A DNA stretch of 17,276 nucleotides from JBOHNM01 sp050730675 (GCA_050730675.1 JBOHNM010000088.1:1-17276), one strand, 5' to 3'; numbered from the stretch's first letter, positions 1 through 6,989 are shown. The notes: generated from the sequence alone by a model not told the origin. Made by a program: numbers and translations.

Positions 1-374
1 GAGGTGATGACAGCGGCGCCGATGTCCTTCGGATCGCAATTCACCTCGTGCAGGGCGTTGAGGATCGTGCGGTCCTGCAGTGCGAACAGGTCGCGCGACT
101 TGGCATCGAGCTTGTCGCCGGTGCCGGCCTCGATGAGGATGAGCTTGGGGGAGGGGAGCTTGGCGTTGGCGGGCGCATCCCCGATGCGCTCGAGCAGCAG
201 GCAGTTGTGGTTGACAGGCAGACGGTTGCGGTCGTCTGGCGAACACGTTCGCGACCACACCACGCGCGGGATGACGCCGAACATCGTGCCGGCATCGAGG
301 CGGAACTCGCCGGCGCGGAGGAGCGTCCAACGGTAGCGGATTGCATTGGCACTGGCAGCTTGGCCCGTCGTCAT
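1..374 (-). CDS. MBL-fold metallo-hydrolase (N-terminal part, runs off left edge)
   Basis: This frame stays open to the window edge, so only the first 124 residues are visible. They read like the start of the metallo-beta-lactamase-fold hydrolases related to lactonases: FRLDAGTMFGVIPRVVW, then NRLPVNHNCLLLE, then KLILIEAGTGDKLD, then TILNALHEVNCDPKDIGAAVIT. In the family the next residues are the metal-binding HxHxDH motif, which would lie just outside the window, so metal binding cannot be confirmed here. The ATG at 374-372 overlaps the TGA of the upstream DUF2809 gene (ATGA), so the two are probably translationally coupled. Substrate unknown. The fold call is fairly secure; lactonase activity would be a guess. 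Confidence 0.8.
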   Translation of the reverse strand, partial: MTTGQAASANAIRYRWTLLRAGEFRLDAGTMFGVIPRVVWSRTCSPDDRNRLPVNHNCLLLERIGDAPANAKLPSPKLILIEAGTGDKLDAKSRDLFALQDRTILNALHEVNCDPKDIGAAVIT

Positions 375-787
375 GGCCCCAGCGTAGCGGGTCGGTCGCG
401 GGCGGTCAGCGCGGCGGTGTGCAGGACGGTGATGGCCACGACGGCCACCGCTGCGCCGAGCAGGTCCCACACGCTGAACGTCTCCCCGAAGACCCAACGC
501 AGCCAGATGCTTTGACGCGACAGATATCCCGGCACGGGCGTGAGTTGGGCGAACTCGACGGCCCAACTGAAACCGAGCGCCCCTGTCCCTGCGGCGAGCG
601 GGCGCAGCCGCGGTGCGACAAACAGCACGACGCCGTAGACCACCCAGCACCACAGCATGACCCCGAGGTATTTGGCAGGCCAGCCATCGAGCCACGTGCG
701 GGCTGCGAGGCCGAGGGCCACGCAAAGGGCGCAGAAGAGCGCCGTGGCCATGCGTGCCCGAAGATTGACCCTCCAGGCAATGACCAT
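371..787 (-). CDS. DUF2809-type small integral membrane protein
   Basis: A 138-residue hydrophobic protein with about four membrane segments (roughly residues 12-30, 38-58, 66-83 and 107-127). The pattern AKYLGVMLWCWVVYGVVLF, then FSWAVEFAQLTPVPGYLS, then VFGETFSVWDLLGAAVAV fits the DUF2809 family, whose function is not known. The frame is open further upstream, to about 1003, but that extension is Arg/Ser/Pro-rich and crosses the divergent gene. I therefore chose ATG 787, which puts the first membrane segment close to the N-terminus at the usual family length. No Shine-Dalgarno is evident. Its stop overlaps the start of the MBL-fold gene by 4 nt. The start is inferred; the family is moderately sure. 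Confidence 0.72.
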   Translation of the reverse strand: MVIAWRVNLRARMATALFCALCVALGLAARTWLDGWPAKYLGVMLWCWVVYGVVLFVAPRLRPLAAGTGALGFSWAVEFAQLTPVPGYLSRQSIWLRWVFGETFSVWDLLGAAVAVVAITVLHTAALTARDRPATLGP

Positions 788-834
788 CGGGCACGTACGC
801 CGCCGGCGGAGTCCCGGATCGGGAACATCCGCAC

Positions 835-840
835 TATCCT
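835..840 (+). promoter_or_regulatory. Candidate -10 box (TATCCT), possibly leaderless start
   Basis: TATCCT lies 5 nt before the ATG at 846. A sigma-70-type start about 7 nt after the box would fall on the ATG itself, giving an mRNA with almost no leader. There is no Shine-Dalgarno sequence in front of this ATG, which agrees. No convincing -35 element is visible. The box is only a short match. Confidence 0.3.
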
Positions 841-845
841 GTGCA

Positions 846-1334
846 ATGCGCCGTCGCCTGTACACCCTTGCCGCGGTCATCGCCATCGGCTGTGCCGTGG
901 TGCTGGCTGGGATGCTGATGCTGCTCGTGGCGTCCACCCGCGGCGATTGTGCGCTCACCTTCGGCCGCGTGGCGTTCACGGGGCGTGACGGACTGTTGTA
1001 CACGTGGGTCTACCGCGACGACACCCCCTGGACGGTGCCGGACGCGTACTTTCGTGAGTTCACGCAGCCGACGATCAAGTGGTGGTCGTTCGATGCCGGC
1101 TGGCACCGTGTAGGTTGGACGCCGGTGAAGAGCGTCTACTTTGTGCTCATGCCGATCTGGGTGCCCGCGATGGCTGTTGCGACGGTCGGTCTTGCGTGCG
1201 CGTGGTACTGGCGGCGGGTGCGCCGGCTTCGAGTGACGGGAAAGTGCCCGGCATGCGGGTATTCGCTCGTAGGACTCGCGGCCGGGGCGGTCTGTCCGGA
1301 ATGTGGAAACGCCACAACTTCGAGCGGACGATAA
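846..1334 (+). CDS. Small membrane protein with C-terminal zinc ribbon
   Basis: A 162-residue protein with a Phe/Tyr/Trp-rich extracytoplasmic-looking centre between two membrane segments (about 6-29 and 97-122). It ends in a cytoplasmic zinc ribbon: C134-P-A-C137-G-Y-S-L followed by C150-P-E-C153-G. This layout, with CPxCGYxL then CPECG at the C-terminus after a membrane helix, recurs in many uncharacterised planctomycete (Phycisphaerae) proteins and has no known function. ATG 846 was chosen over the longer frame from 657 because the upstream part is Arg-rich and antisense to the DUF2809 gene. The gene is divergent from DUF2809 and converges on the E2 gene with a 41-bp gap. Confidence 0.75.
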   Translation: MRRRLYTLAAVIAIGCAVVLAGMLMLLVASTRGDCALTFGRVAFTGRDGLLYTWVYRDDTPWTVPDAYFREFTQPTIKWWSFDAGWHRVGWTPVKSVYFVLMPIWVPAMAVATVGLACAWYWRRVRRLRVTGKCPACGYSLVGLAAGAVCPECGNATTSSGR

Positions 1335-1375
1335 TCCTCCCGAAGATCACTCGACAGATCGTAAATTCGAATATT

Positions 1376-2863
1376 TCAGCCCCGTGCCGGGCCCAGCAGG
1401 TCTTCGGGCTTCTGCAGCATCTCGATCACGCGGGCAAGCATGAGGGCGGCCGAGGCGCCGTCCACGACCCGGTGGTCGCAGGCCAGTGACAGCGGCAGAA
1501 CTTTTCCGACGGCGATCGCCCCGTGGCGGACGACGACGCCGTCGCGGGCGCGACCAACGGCGAGGATTCCACATTCGGGGTAGTTGATGATCGGCGTGGC
1601 GAAGCGGCCGGCGTGGCTACCCACGTTGCTGATGGTGAAGGTGCTCCCCATGAGCATGTCGCGCGGTGCGGTGCGGCTGCGGGCGCTCTCGGCGACGTGC
1701 GAGATGTGGCGGCCGATCTCCAGCACGCCGAGCTTGTCGCAGTCGCGGATGACCGGGACCATCAGACCGTTGTCGGTGTCGGTGGCGATGCCCAGGTGCA
1801 CCGCGCGGTGGCGGACGATCTCGGACTTTTCATCGTCGGTCGTCGCGTTGAATTGAGCGAACTCGCCGGCCAGGCAGCGGCAGACCGCTGACGAAACGAA
1901 GGGCAGGAAGCTGATCTTCTCGCCGCTGGCGGCGGCGAGTTTGCGGCGGAGCCCATCGAGCGCCGTGACATCGGCCTCGTCCATCACCGTGAAGTGGACG
2001 GCGTTGCCGACGCTCTCGCGCAGGCGGTCGGCGATGGTGCGGCGGACGCCGCGGAAGGGAATGCGGACGGTTTCCTGGCCGGGCGGCATGAGCGAAGCGG
2101 CCGCGCGAGGGGCGACGGCGGCGATGGCCGCGGCGTCGTTGCGGGCAAGAGCGGGGGGGCGTGCAGTGGGCGCGGGGGCGGAGGGGCGACTTGCGGGGGC
2201 CGACGGAGCCGGCTCATGCGTGACCGCATGTGGGACGGGCGCGCCGCCACCGGAGCTTGCCGCACGCACGTCCTTGTCGGTCACGCGGCCGCCGATGCCG
2301 GAGCCGGTGATGCTGTCAATATCAACGCCCATATCGCGGGCGAGGCGACGCACGGCGGGCGTGGCGAGGGCCTTGCCGTCGCCGCGCGAGACGCCGGCGA
2401 GTTCGCCGCCGACGGCTCCGACGACGGTGCCTGCATCCTCTCGCTCTTGCGCCGCTTGCGCAGGGGTGTGCCCGTGCTTGCCGTTGTTGCCGACGCCCTT
2501 GGGCGCGGCGGTCGGCGTGTTCGCGGCAATCTGGCTCCCCATATCACATCCAGCGTCGGCCGCCGCTTTCGGCGCGGGTTTGGCTTCGACATTGCTGCCG
2601 CCGGCGCCCTCGAACGAGACAAGCGGGTTGCCAACTTTGAGGATCTCGCCCTCGGCACCGTGAAGAACGGTGATCTTGCCTCCGCGGGGCGAGGGGACCT
2701 CGACCAAGGCCTTGTCGGTCTCCATGTCGGCGAGGATGTCGTGCTCGTTGATGACGTCACCGACCTTGACTCGCCACTTGATCAACTCGGCCTCGTGCAC
2801 ACCCTCGCCCAGGTCGGGGAGGATGAAGTCGTTGGGGTTGGCTGAAGACTTGGCGTGCGACAT
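1376..2863 (-). CDS. pdhC: 2-oxoacid (pyruvate) dehydrogenase E2, dihydrolipoamide acyltransferase
   Basis: Transfers the acyl group (probably acetyl) from lipoyl-lysine to CoA and forms the core of the dehydrogenase complex. The 495 residues show one lipoyl domain (about 11-86, lipoylated K51 in METDKALVEV), an Ala/Pro-rich linker, a peripheral subunit-binding domain (about 165-201, TPAVRRLARDMGVDID, then GGRVTDKDVR), a second Ala/Pro linker, and the catalytic domain (about 265-490) with the active-site HRVVDG (H464, D468). All key residues are present. ATG 2863 was chosen over an upstream in-frame start because the longer version would read through the repeat block. It is the last gene of the operon, 89 nt after E1 beta. 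Acetyl versus branched-chain specificity cannot be decided from sequence; the gene symbol assumes pyruvate. Confidence 0.93.
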   Translation of the reverse strand: MSHAKSSANPNDFILPDLGEGVHEAELIKWRVKVGDVINEHDILADMETDKALVEVPSPRGGKITVLHGAEGEILKVGNPLVSFEGAGGSNVEAKPAPKAAADAGCDMGSQIAANTPTAAPKGVGNNGKHGHTPAQAAQEREDAGTVVGAVGGELAGVSRGDGKALATPAVRRLARDMGVDIDSITGSGIGGRVTDKDVRAASSGGGAPVPHAVTHEPAPSAPASRPSAPAPTARPPALARNDAAAIAAVAPRAAASLMPPGQETVRIPFRGVRRTIADRLRESVGNAVHFTVMDEADVTALDGLRRKLAAASGEKISFLPFVSSAVCRCLAGEFAQFNATTDDEKSEIVRHRAVHLGIATDTDNGLMVPVIRDCDKLGVLEIGRHISHVAESARSRTAPRDMLMGSTFTISNVGSHAGRFATPIINYPECGILAVGRARDGVVVRHGAIAVGKVLPLSLACDHRVVDGASAALMLARVIEMLQKPEDLLGPARG

Positions 2864-2868
2864 GGGTG

Positions 2869-2908
2869 AGATCCAAATTACCAAAGGACCAAGGGGCCAA
2901 TTGGCCAA
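2869..2908. repeat. Degenerate 8-bp tandem repeat (NNNNCCAA x5)
   Basis: Five consecutive 8-bp units end in CCAA on the plus strand: AGATCCAA at 2869, ATTACCAA at 2877, AGGACCAA at 2885, GGGGCCAA at 2893 and TTGGCCAA at 2901. The last two create a 12-bp palindrome (2895-2906). The block sits in the 89-nt gap between E1 beta and E2, ending 5 nt before the E2 start codon. Periodicity was read directly; function is unknown. Confidence 0.75.
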
Positions 2909-2952
2909 ACTTCAGCGGAGGGGATGCAGGACTTTACCAAGCCAATCGCCGC

Positions 2953-3951
2953 CTAATAGTTGGCGACCTGCTGGATGGCTTCCGCGATCTTTTCCGAGTT
3001 GGGGAGGTAGTCAAGTTCCAGCTTGGCGTACGGCATGATGGTGTCGAAGCCGCAGACGCGTTGGACGGGGGCTTGGAGGTGGAGGAAGCAGCGTTCCATG
3101 ATGGTCATGCCGATCTCGGCACCGAGAGAGCACGTCTTGACGGCCTCCTGCACGACGACGACGCGCCCGGTCTTTTCGGCACTGGCGCAGACAGTGTCCC
3201 AGTCCAGCGGGTGGAGTGAGCGGAGGTCGATGAGTTCGACGGAGATGTCCTCGGGAAGCTTGTCGAGTGCCTCAAGGCATTGGAACACTTGCGCGCCCCA
3301 GGAGATGACCGTGACGTCGCTTCCCTCGTTGACAATCTTGGCCTTGCCGATATCGATCGTGTACTGCTCTTCGGGGACCTTCTCGCGGAAGGACCGGTAG
3401 ACGCGCTTGGGCTCGAAGAAGACCACGGGGTCCGGGTCGCGGATGGCCGCGGTCAAGAGGCCCTTGGCGTCGTAGGGTGTGCTCGGGCAGAGGACCTTCA
3501 TCCCCGGGCTGTGGATGTAGATCGCTTCGGGCGAATCGGAGTGGAACTCGGGGGCGTGGATGCCGCCGCCCCAAGGCACACGGACAACGAGCGGCACCGT
3601 AATGGAGCCGCGCGTGCGGTTGCGGAACCGTGCGGCGTGGTTCACAAGCTGGTCGTACGCCGGGCCGAGGAAGCCGTCGAACTGGATCTCGGGGATCGGG
3701 CGCATGCCGTTCATGGCCAGACCGATGCTCGTGCCCATGATCCCGGATTCGCTCAGCGGCGAGTCGATCACACGGTCGGGGCCGAAGCGTTTCTGCAGAC
3801 CCTCGGTCACGCGGAAGACGCCGCCGTTGAGGCCGACATCCTCACCAAGGCAGCAGACGCGCGAGTCACGCTCCATCTCCTGGGCGAGCGCCTCGTTGAT
3901 GGCGTCGACAAGGGTGAGGCCTTCTTTTTGTTGTTTCTCAGTTCGTGGCAT
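2953..3951 (-). CDS. pdhB: 2-oxoacid (pyruvate) dehydrogenase E1 beta subunit
   Basis: Beta chain of the thiamine-diphosphate-dependent E1 heterotetramer, which decarboxylates the 2-oxoacid and hands the product to lipoyl-E2. The 332-residue length is normal. Visible family motifs are LGEDVGLNGGVFRVTEGL (about 35-52), the cofactor-contacting glutamate in SPLSESGIMG (E68), EIQFDGFLGPAYDQLVNHAA, HAPEFHSDSPEA, and the C-terminal transketolase-like part (ELIDLRSLHPLDWDTV, VVVQEAVKTCSLGAEI). ATG 3951 begins a natural N-terminus before LTLVDAINEAL. No clear Shine-Dalgarno. It lies 44 nt after the frameshifted lipoprotein gene and 89 nt before E2. Confidence 0.93.
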   Translation of the reverse strand: MPRTEKQQKEGLTLVDAINEALAQEMERDSRVCCLGEDVGLNGGVFRVTEGLQKRFGPDRVIDSPLSESGIMGTSIGLAMNGMRPIPEIQFDGFLGPAYDQLVNHAARFRNRTRGSITVPLVVRVPWGGGIHAPEFHSDSPEAIYIHSPGMKVLCPSTPYDAKGLLTAAIRDPDPVVFFEPKRVYRSFREKVPEEQYTIDIGKAKIVNEGSDVTVISWGAQVFQCLEALDKLPEDISVELIDLRSLHPLDWDTVCASAEKTGRVVVVQEAVKTCSLGAEIGMTIMERCFLHLQAPVQRVCGFDTIMPYAKLELDYLPNSEKIAEAIQQVANY

Positions 3952-3995
3952 GGAGGTCCCGGTGGAATGTCTGCTGGTTGAAGCCCATCTATGTC

Positions 3996-4461
3996 TTATC
4001 TCATCAGTGGGCTCAGTCCGATCTCAATCGCGGTCGCCTTGAGTTTCTCGTTGTTGCGAATTTCGCCGCCCGACAAGTCAAAAATCTTGACCGCGATAGT
4101 GCCCTTCTTGCCTCCGTCCTTCAACGTGAGGTCGTAGGTCGCCTGGGCCATTCGAGCCGAAGGCGCCGCCACACCCTGCCGTTTCGCATCGAACTTCGCT
4201 ACGTCGTAAACCCACACCAATTGTGTTTTGGAGAGTGATTCCACTCTTACCAATTTCCAATTCTTCGGCAAACCCCTTCTGGAGGCGACCGGCGAGCTTT
4301 TCAAGGCACGTGTCGGGCTCGGGCGTCATGACGGCGTCAGGCGCTGCGAAAAGCACATCGTCGGCGGTGTGATGGAGCTGGGGTTCAGCTGCGCACGCCG
4401 ACAAACAGAAGGCTGTCGCCGTTAGAAGAAGTGCGCGGAATGCTTTGGCGAGGAGATTCAT
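3996..4461 (-). CDS. Small putative lipoprotein, split by a +1 frameshift
   Basis: The first frame starts at ATG 4461 with a lipoprotein signal peptide (MNLLAKAFRALLLTATAF) and a lipobox LSAC (C23). The C-terminal half is in a different frame and ends at TAA 3996 (QLVWVYDVAKFDAKRQGV, later IFDLSGGEIRNN). Reading the G4 run at 4276-4273 as G3 joins the halves into a continuous 154-residue protein through GRLQKGLPKNWKLVRVESLS; 466 nt is one more than a multiple of three. Left uncorrected, the first frame runs on as a Gly/Arg-rich tail to 4078. No family is recognised. Base composition is lower in GC than the neighbours (4201-4260 has 25 G/C of 60), suggesting separate ancestry. It starts 21 nt after E1 alpha. 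The break may be a sequencing error, a real mutation or recoding. Confidence 0.65.
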
Positions 4462-4482
4462 AAATGTGTCACCGACACGCTA

Positions 4483-5622
4483 TCAGACGGGCTGTGCCGT
4501 CGATTTCAATCCCGTCTGGCTCGGCTCCATGCCGAGCGACGTCGTTCGCAGCGTGTCACGCTGCTTGCGGAGTTCCTCGGGGATCTCGGCGTAGAGGTAG
4601 TTGAACATCTCGTCGGTGCTCGGAGGGGCGATCCCCTCGCACTCTTTGACGACGGCGGAGACCATCGCCTTGGCTCGCTCGTCCGCCGCGGTCTGCTTGG
4701 CGTCGTTCCAGAGGCCCTTGGCCTCGAGGTACTTGCGCGTGCGGATCATCGGGTCCTTGGCCATCCAGCTCTCGACCTCGCCCGAGTCGCGGTAACGCCG
4801 CGCGTCGTCGGCGGTGGTGTGGTCACCGAGGCGATAGGTGAACGCTTCGATCATCGTGACGCCGCCGCCATTGATCGCCCGCTCGCGGGCCTCGCTCACG
4901 GCCTTGTAGACGGCGAAGAGGTCATTGCCGTCAACCTGGATCGCATTGGCCCCGTACCCGAGAGCCTTCTGGCAGACAGTTTCGCTGGCCATCTGGCTCT
5001 CGCGCGGCACGCTGATCGCCCACTGGTTGTTCTGGCAGAAGAAGATGATCGGGACGTTGAAGACCGTGGCAAAGTTCATCGCCTCGTGGAAGTCGCCCTC
5101 GCTGGTCGCGCCGTCGCCGAAGTACGTGATCGCACAGCGGTCAGCTTCCTTGCGCATCTTGTACGCCCAGGCGATGCCGGTGGCGTGGAGCATCTGTGTG
5201 CCGATGGGGATCGCGATCGGCGTGACGTTGACACCCTTGGGGATGATGTTGCCGCGCTCGTCGCCCATCCAATGCAGGTAGATGCTGCTCATCGGCAGCC
5301 CGTGCAGGAAGAGCGCCGCGTTCTCGCGGTAGCAGGGGATGAGGTAGTCGTTGCCCTTCTTCATCGCGAAGCCGGAGCCCAGGGCCGCGGCCTCCTGCCC
5401 CTTGTTCTGCGGGTAGGTGTACATGCGGCCCGAGCGCTGGAGGGTGAAGGCCATCTCGTCGAGCTTGCGGCATTCGACCATGCGCTCATAGAGGAAGAGC
5501 ACCTGCTCATCGGTGAGGATCCCCGGCGCGCCGGGCTTGGCGATGGAGGTGTCCAGCACCCCGTTTTCGTCGAGGATCTGGAGATAGTCGATCTTGGCCG
5601 AATACGCGGTGCGGACGGGCAT
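4483..5622 (-). CDS. pdhA: 2-oxoacid (pyruvate) dehydrogenase E1 alpha subunit
   Basis: Alpha chain of E1, carrying the thiamine-diphosphate motif GDG (169-171) to NN (198-199) in GDGATSEGDFHEAMNF and FFCQNNQWAIS. Other family marks are MYTYPQNKGQEAAALGSGFA, PCYRENAALFLHGLP (the YRE seen in pyruvate-type enzymes), and the phosphorylation-loop-like TYRLGDHTTADDARRYRD. At 379 residues the length is normal. The open frame continues upstream, but ATG 5622 is preceded by a good Shine-Dalgarno, AGGGAG (5635-5630), at 7 nt spacing, and the upstream translation is Ser/Arg-rich noise antisense to other coding. It is the first gene of the dehydrogenase set, 142 nt after the saccharopine dehydrogenase-like gene. 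The substrate could also be branched-chain 2-oxoacids. Confidence 0.93.
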   Translation of the reverse strand: MPVRTAYSAKIDYLQILDENGVLDTSIAKPGAPGILTDEQVLFLYERMVECRKLDEMAFTLQRSGRMYTYPQNKGQEAAALGSGFAMKKGNDYLIPCYRENAALFLHGLPMSSIYLHWMGDERGNIIPKGVNVTPIAIPIGTQMLHATGIAWAYKMRKEADRCAITYFGDGATSEGDFHEAMNFATVFNVPIIFFCQNNQWAISVPRESQMASETVCQKALGYGANAIQVDGNDLFAVYKAVSEARERAINGGGVTMIEAFTYRLGDHTTADDARRYRDSGEVESWMAKDPMIRTRKYLEAKGLWNDAKQTAADERAKAMVSAVVKECEGIAPPSTDEMFNYLYAEIPEELRKQRDTLRTTSLGMEPSQTGLKSTAQPV

Positions 5623-5658
5623 CGTGCGGCTCCCTAGGGGTGGCCTTAGGACATCCGC

Positions 5659-5664
5659 AGTATA
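5659..5664 (-). promoter_or_regulatory. Candidate -10 box (TATACT) for the pdh operon
   Basis: TATACT, one mismatch from TATAAT, ends 36 nt upstream of the E1 alpha ATG, with the AGGGAG Shine-Dalgarno between them. This gives a normal leader of about 30 nt. The -35 position (TTCCCC) is poor. It suggests the dehydrogenase genes can be transcribed independently of the upstream dehydrogenase-like gene. Confidence 0.4.
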
Positions 5665-5687
5665 GATGATGCGGGCAGTTTGGGGAA

Positions 5688-5714
5688 CGATCGGCGCGGC
5701 TTCCGCGCGAATCG
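5688..5714. repeat. Interrupted stem-loop between the saccharopine-DH-like gene and pdhA
   Basis: The arms GCGCGG (5694-5699) and CCGCGC (5703-5708) pair around a 3-nt loop. An outer CGAT/ATCG pairing (5688-5691 with 5711-5714) is separated by a 2x2 internal loop. On the minus strand it is followed by GTTCCCC, not a T-run, so it is not a classical terminator. It lies just upstream of the candidate pdh -10 box and could be either a weak end signal for the upstream gene or part of the promoter region. Confidence 0.4.
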
Positions 5715-5764
5715 GTCCGCCACCGGGAGGGTTTTGCCGGGGGGAAATACCCTTGGCCTGTCGG

Positions 5765-6925
5765 TTACTCGTGAGAAGCGATGTAGTGGATGCCTCGGGC
5801 GGTGTGTTCGGCGAGGATCGTGTTGAGCAGGTCCGGGACGAGCGCCACGTGTTCGGGTGGGTGGACGCCCGGCTCGCGGAAGCGGCCATCGGCGATGAGC
5901 CGCGCGACGATGGCGCACGGGAAGGCGGTGGTGCGGGCCATGCTCGTGGCGCCCGTAGCGGGGTCGTAGCGGTCGAGGACGTCCCAGCGGAGGGTGGTTG
6001 GCTTGCCTGAGCGGCGACCCCTGGCGAGGACACGCATGACGGTGAGGTCGGCCTCACCGGGCTGGTAGGTCCACTGCGGGAACATCAGCTTAGCGATGAG
6101 TTCGCGCGGGATGACCTCGCCAGTGCTGAGCTTGACGGGCTGTTCGCCGAAGAGCCCGATCTCGCGGAGGACGCGCATCAGTTCGATGTGCCCGGGGTAG
6201 CGGAGGGTCTTCTCCTTCATGTTCGGGCACTTGGCGGCGAGGGTTTTCACCAGCGAGCGCAGGCCGTCGGTGTTGAAGGCTTCGAGCGTGCCGACGCCCT
6301 CGAAGTCCATGAGTTCCGGCTCGCTGAGCGCCGGGCGCACGACCTCGCGCCCGTGCTCCACCAGGCGCGTGGGGCGGGTGTATTCCTCGATGACATCCGA
6401 TGGGCTGAACGCGGCCTTGTATTGGAAGGGCCAGCGGCGCTCGACGGGCAGGCCTCCGACGTAGATCTCGACGGAATCGCACGCGTCGAGCTGGTGGGCG
6501 CCGTACGCCGCGAGCATGTGGCTCATTCCTGGGGCAACACCGCAATCGACAACGCAGCATGAGCCGTGCCTCTTTGCGAGCCCGTCAAGGTCGGTCGCGT
6601 CCTCGCCCATGAACGAGATGTCGCAGAAGGGCTTGCCCGCTTCGATGATCGTGCGCAGGGCGCTGAAGGCGATGCGGCTGGAGAGGGCGCCGAGAACGAT
6701 GTCCGCATCGGTGACGGCGTTCTTCAACTCGGCGGCTGATGAGAGGTCCGCTTGGCGCGTAGCGACTTCGCAGCCGTGGCGTTTGGCCCGGTCTTGCACC
6801 GCGTCGAGCGATTCGCGACGGGCATCGAGGGACGTGACCCGGAAGCCGCCGCGATGACGATCAGCCATGTCAACGGCCATGAGCGAACCGACCATCCCTG
6901 CGCCAAGCACTACGGCGTGTTTCAT
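5765..6925 (-). CDS. Saccharopine dehydrogenase family protein, lysine 6-dehydrogenase-like
   Basis: A 386-residue NAD(P)-dependent oxidoreductase. The N-terminal Rossmann motif is VVLGAGMVGS (G8-x-G10-xx-G13). It then has the family signatures DCGVAPGMSHMLAAYGA, YVGGLPVERRWPFQYKAAFS, LSEPELMDFEGVGTLEAFNT and KEKTLRYPGHIELMRVLREIG, the last forming the substrate-side domain. The order of these motifs matches lysine 6-dehydrogenases of the saccharopine dehydrogenase superfamily, which oxidise lysine to the semialdehyde. A carboxynorspermidine-type or other amino-acid role is not excluded. ATG 6925 fits the start of the Rossmann strand. It is divergent from rsmH and precedes the pdh genes on the same strand. 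Confidence 0.85.
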   Translation of the reverse strand: MKHAVVLGAGMVGSLMAVDMADRHRGGFRVTSLDARRESLDAVQDRAKRHGCEVATRQADLSSAAELKNAVTDADIVLGALSSRIAFSALRTIIEAGKPFCDISFMGEDATDLDGLAKRHGSCCVVDCGVAPGMSHMLAAYGAHQLDACDSVEIYVGGLPVERRWPFQYKAAFSPSDVIEEYTRPTRLVEHGREVVRPALSEPELMDFEGVGTLEAFNTDGLRSLVKTLAAKCPNMKEKTLRYPGHIELMRVLREIGLFGEQPVKLSTGEVIPRELIAKLMFPQWTYQPGEADLTVMRVLARGRRSGKPTTLRWDVLDRYDPATGATSMARTTAFPCAIVARLIADGRFREPGVHPPEHVALVPDLLNTILAEHTARGIHYIASHE

Positions 6926-6931
6926 GGGCCC

Positions 6932-6937
6932 AGCATA
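6932..6937 (-). promoter_or_regulatory. Candidate -10 box (TATGCT), possibly leaderless start
   Basis: TATGCT on the minus strand lies 6 nt before the ATG at 6925, with GGGCCC between. A start about 7 nt downstream of the box would coincide with the start codon. No Shine-Dalgarno is present. The inverted repeat at 6952-6989 would then cover the -35 region. Short-motif evidence only. Confidence 0.3.
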
Positions 6938-6951
6938 CCGGGGTCAAAAGC

Positions 6952-6989
6952 ACAACCGCTTGGCAGGGGATGCGGTGCCAAGCGGTTGT
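6952..6989. repeat. Perfect 14-bp inverted repeat between divergent genes
   Basis: ACAACCGCTTGGCA (6952-6965) is the exact reverse complement of TGCCAAGCGGTTGT (6976-6989), separated by 10 nt. It lies in the 184-bp gap between the saccharopine-DH-like gene and rsmH, the only head-to-head promoter region on this side of the dcw cluster. It may be an operator for a dimeric or tetrameric regulator, or an RNA hairpin if transcribed. It has no T-run of terminator length on either side, only TTTT after a G-C on the minus strand. Confidence 0.85.

Noticed and set aside
1335..1375. Terminator between the zinc-ribbon gene and the E2 gene
   Set aside because: The AT-rich stretch holds only a TTCGAA palindrome with imperfect flanks, no stable stem followed by a T-run.
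1994..2845. Plus-strand open frame over the E2 gene
   Set aside because: Antisense shadow of the lipoyl, linker and subunit-binding regions, whose Ala/Pro-rich coding yields Gly/Asp-rich antisense.
2869..2908. The CCAA repeat block as a CRISPR array
   Set aside because: Units are 8 bp with no spacers and no cas genes are nearby; it is a simple tandem repeat.
4078..4260. C-terminal tail of the uncorrected lipoprotein frame
   Set aside because: After the G4 run this frame becomes Gly/Arg-rich and loses protein-like character, while the other frame is coherent to TAA 3996.
4464..4476. GTGTC/GACAC mini-hairpin before the lipoprotein start
   Set aside because: Five base pairs with a 3-nt loop in a 21-nt gap; too weak to claim a function.
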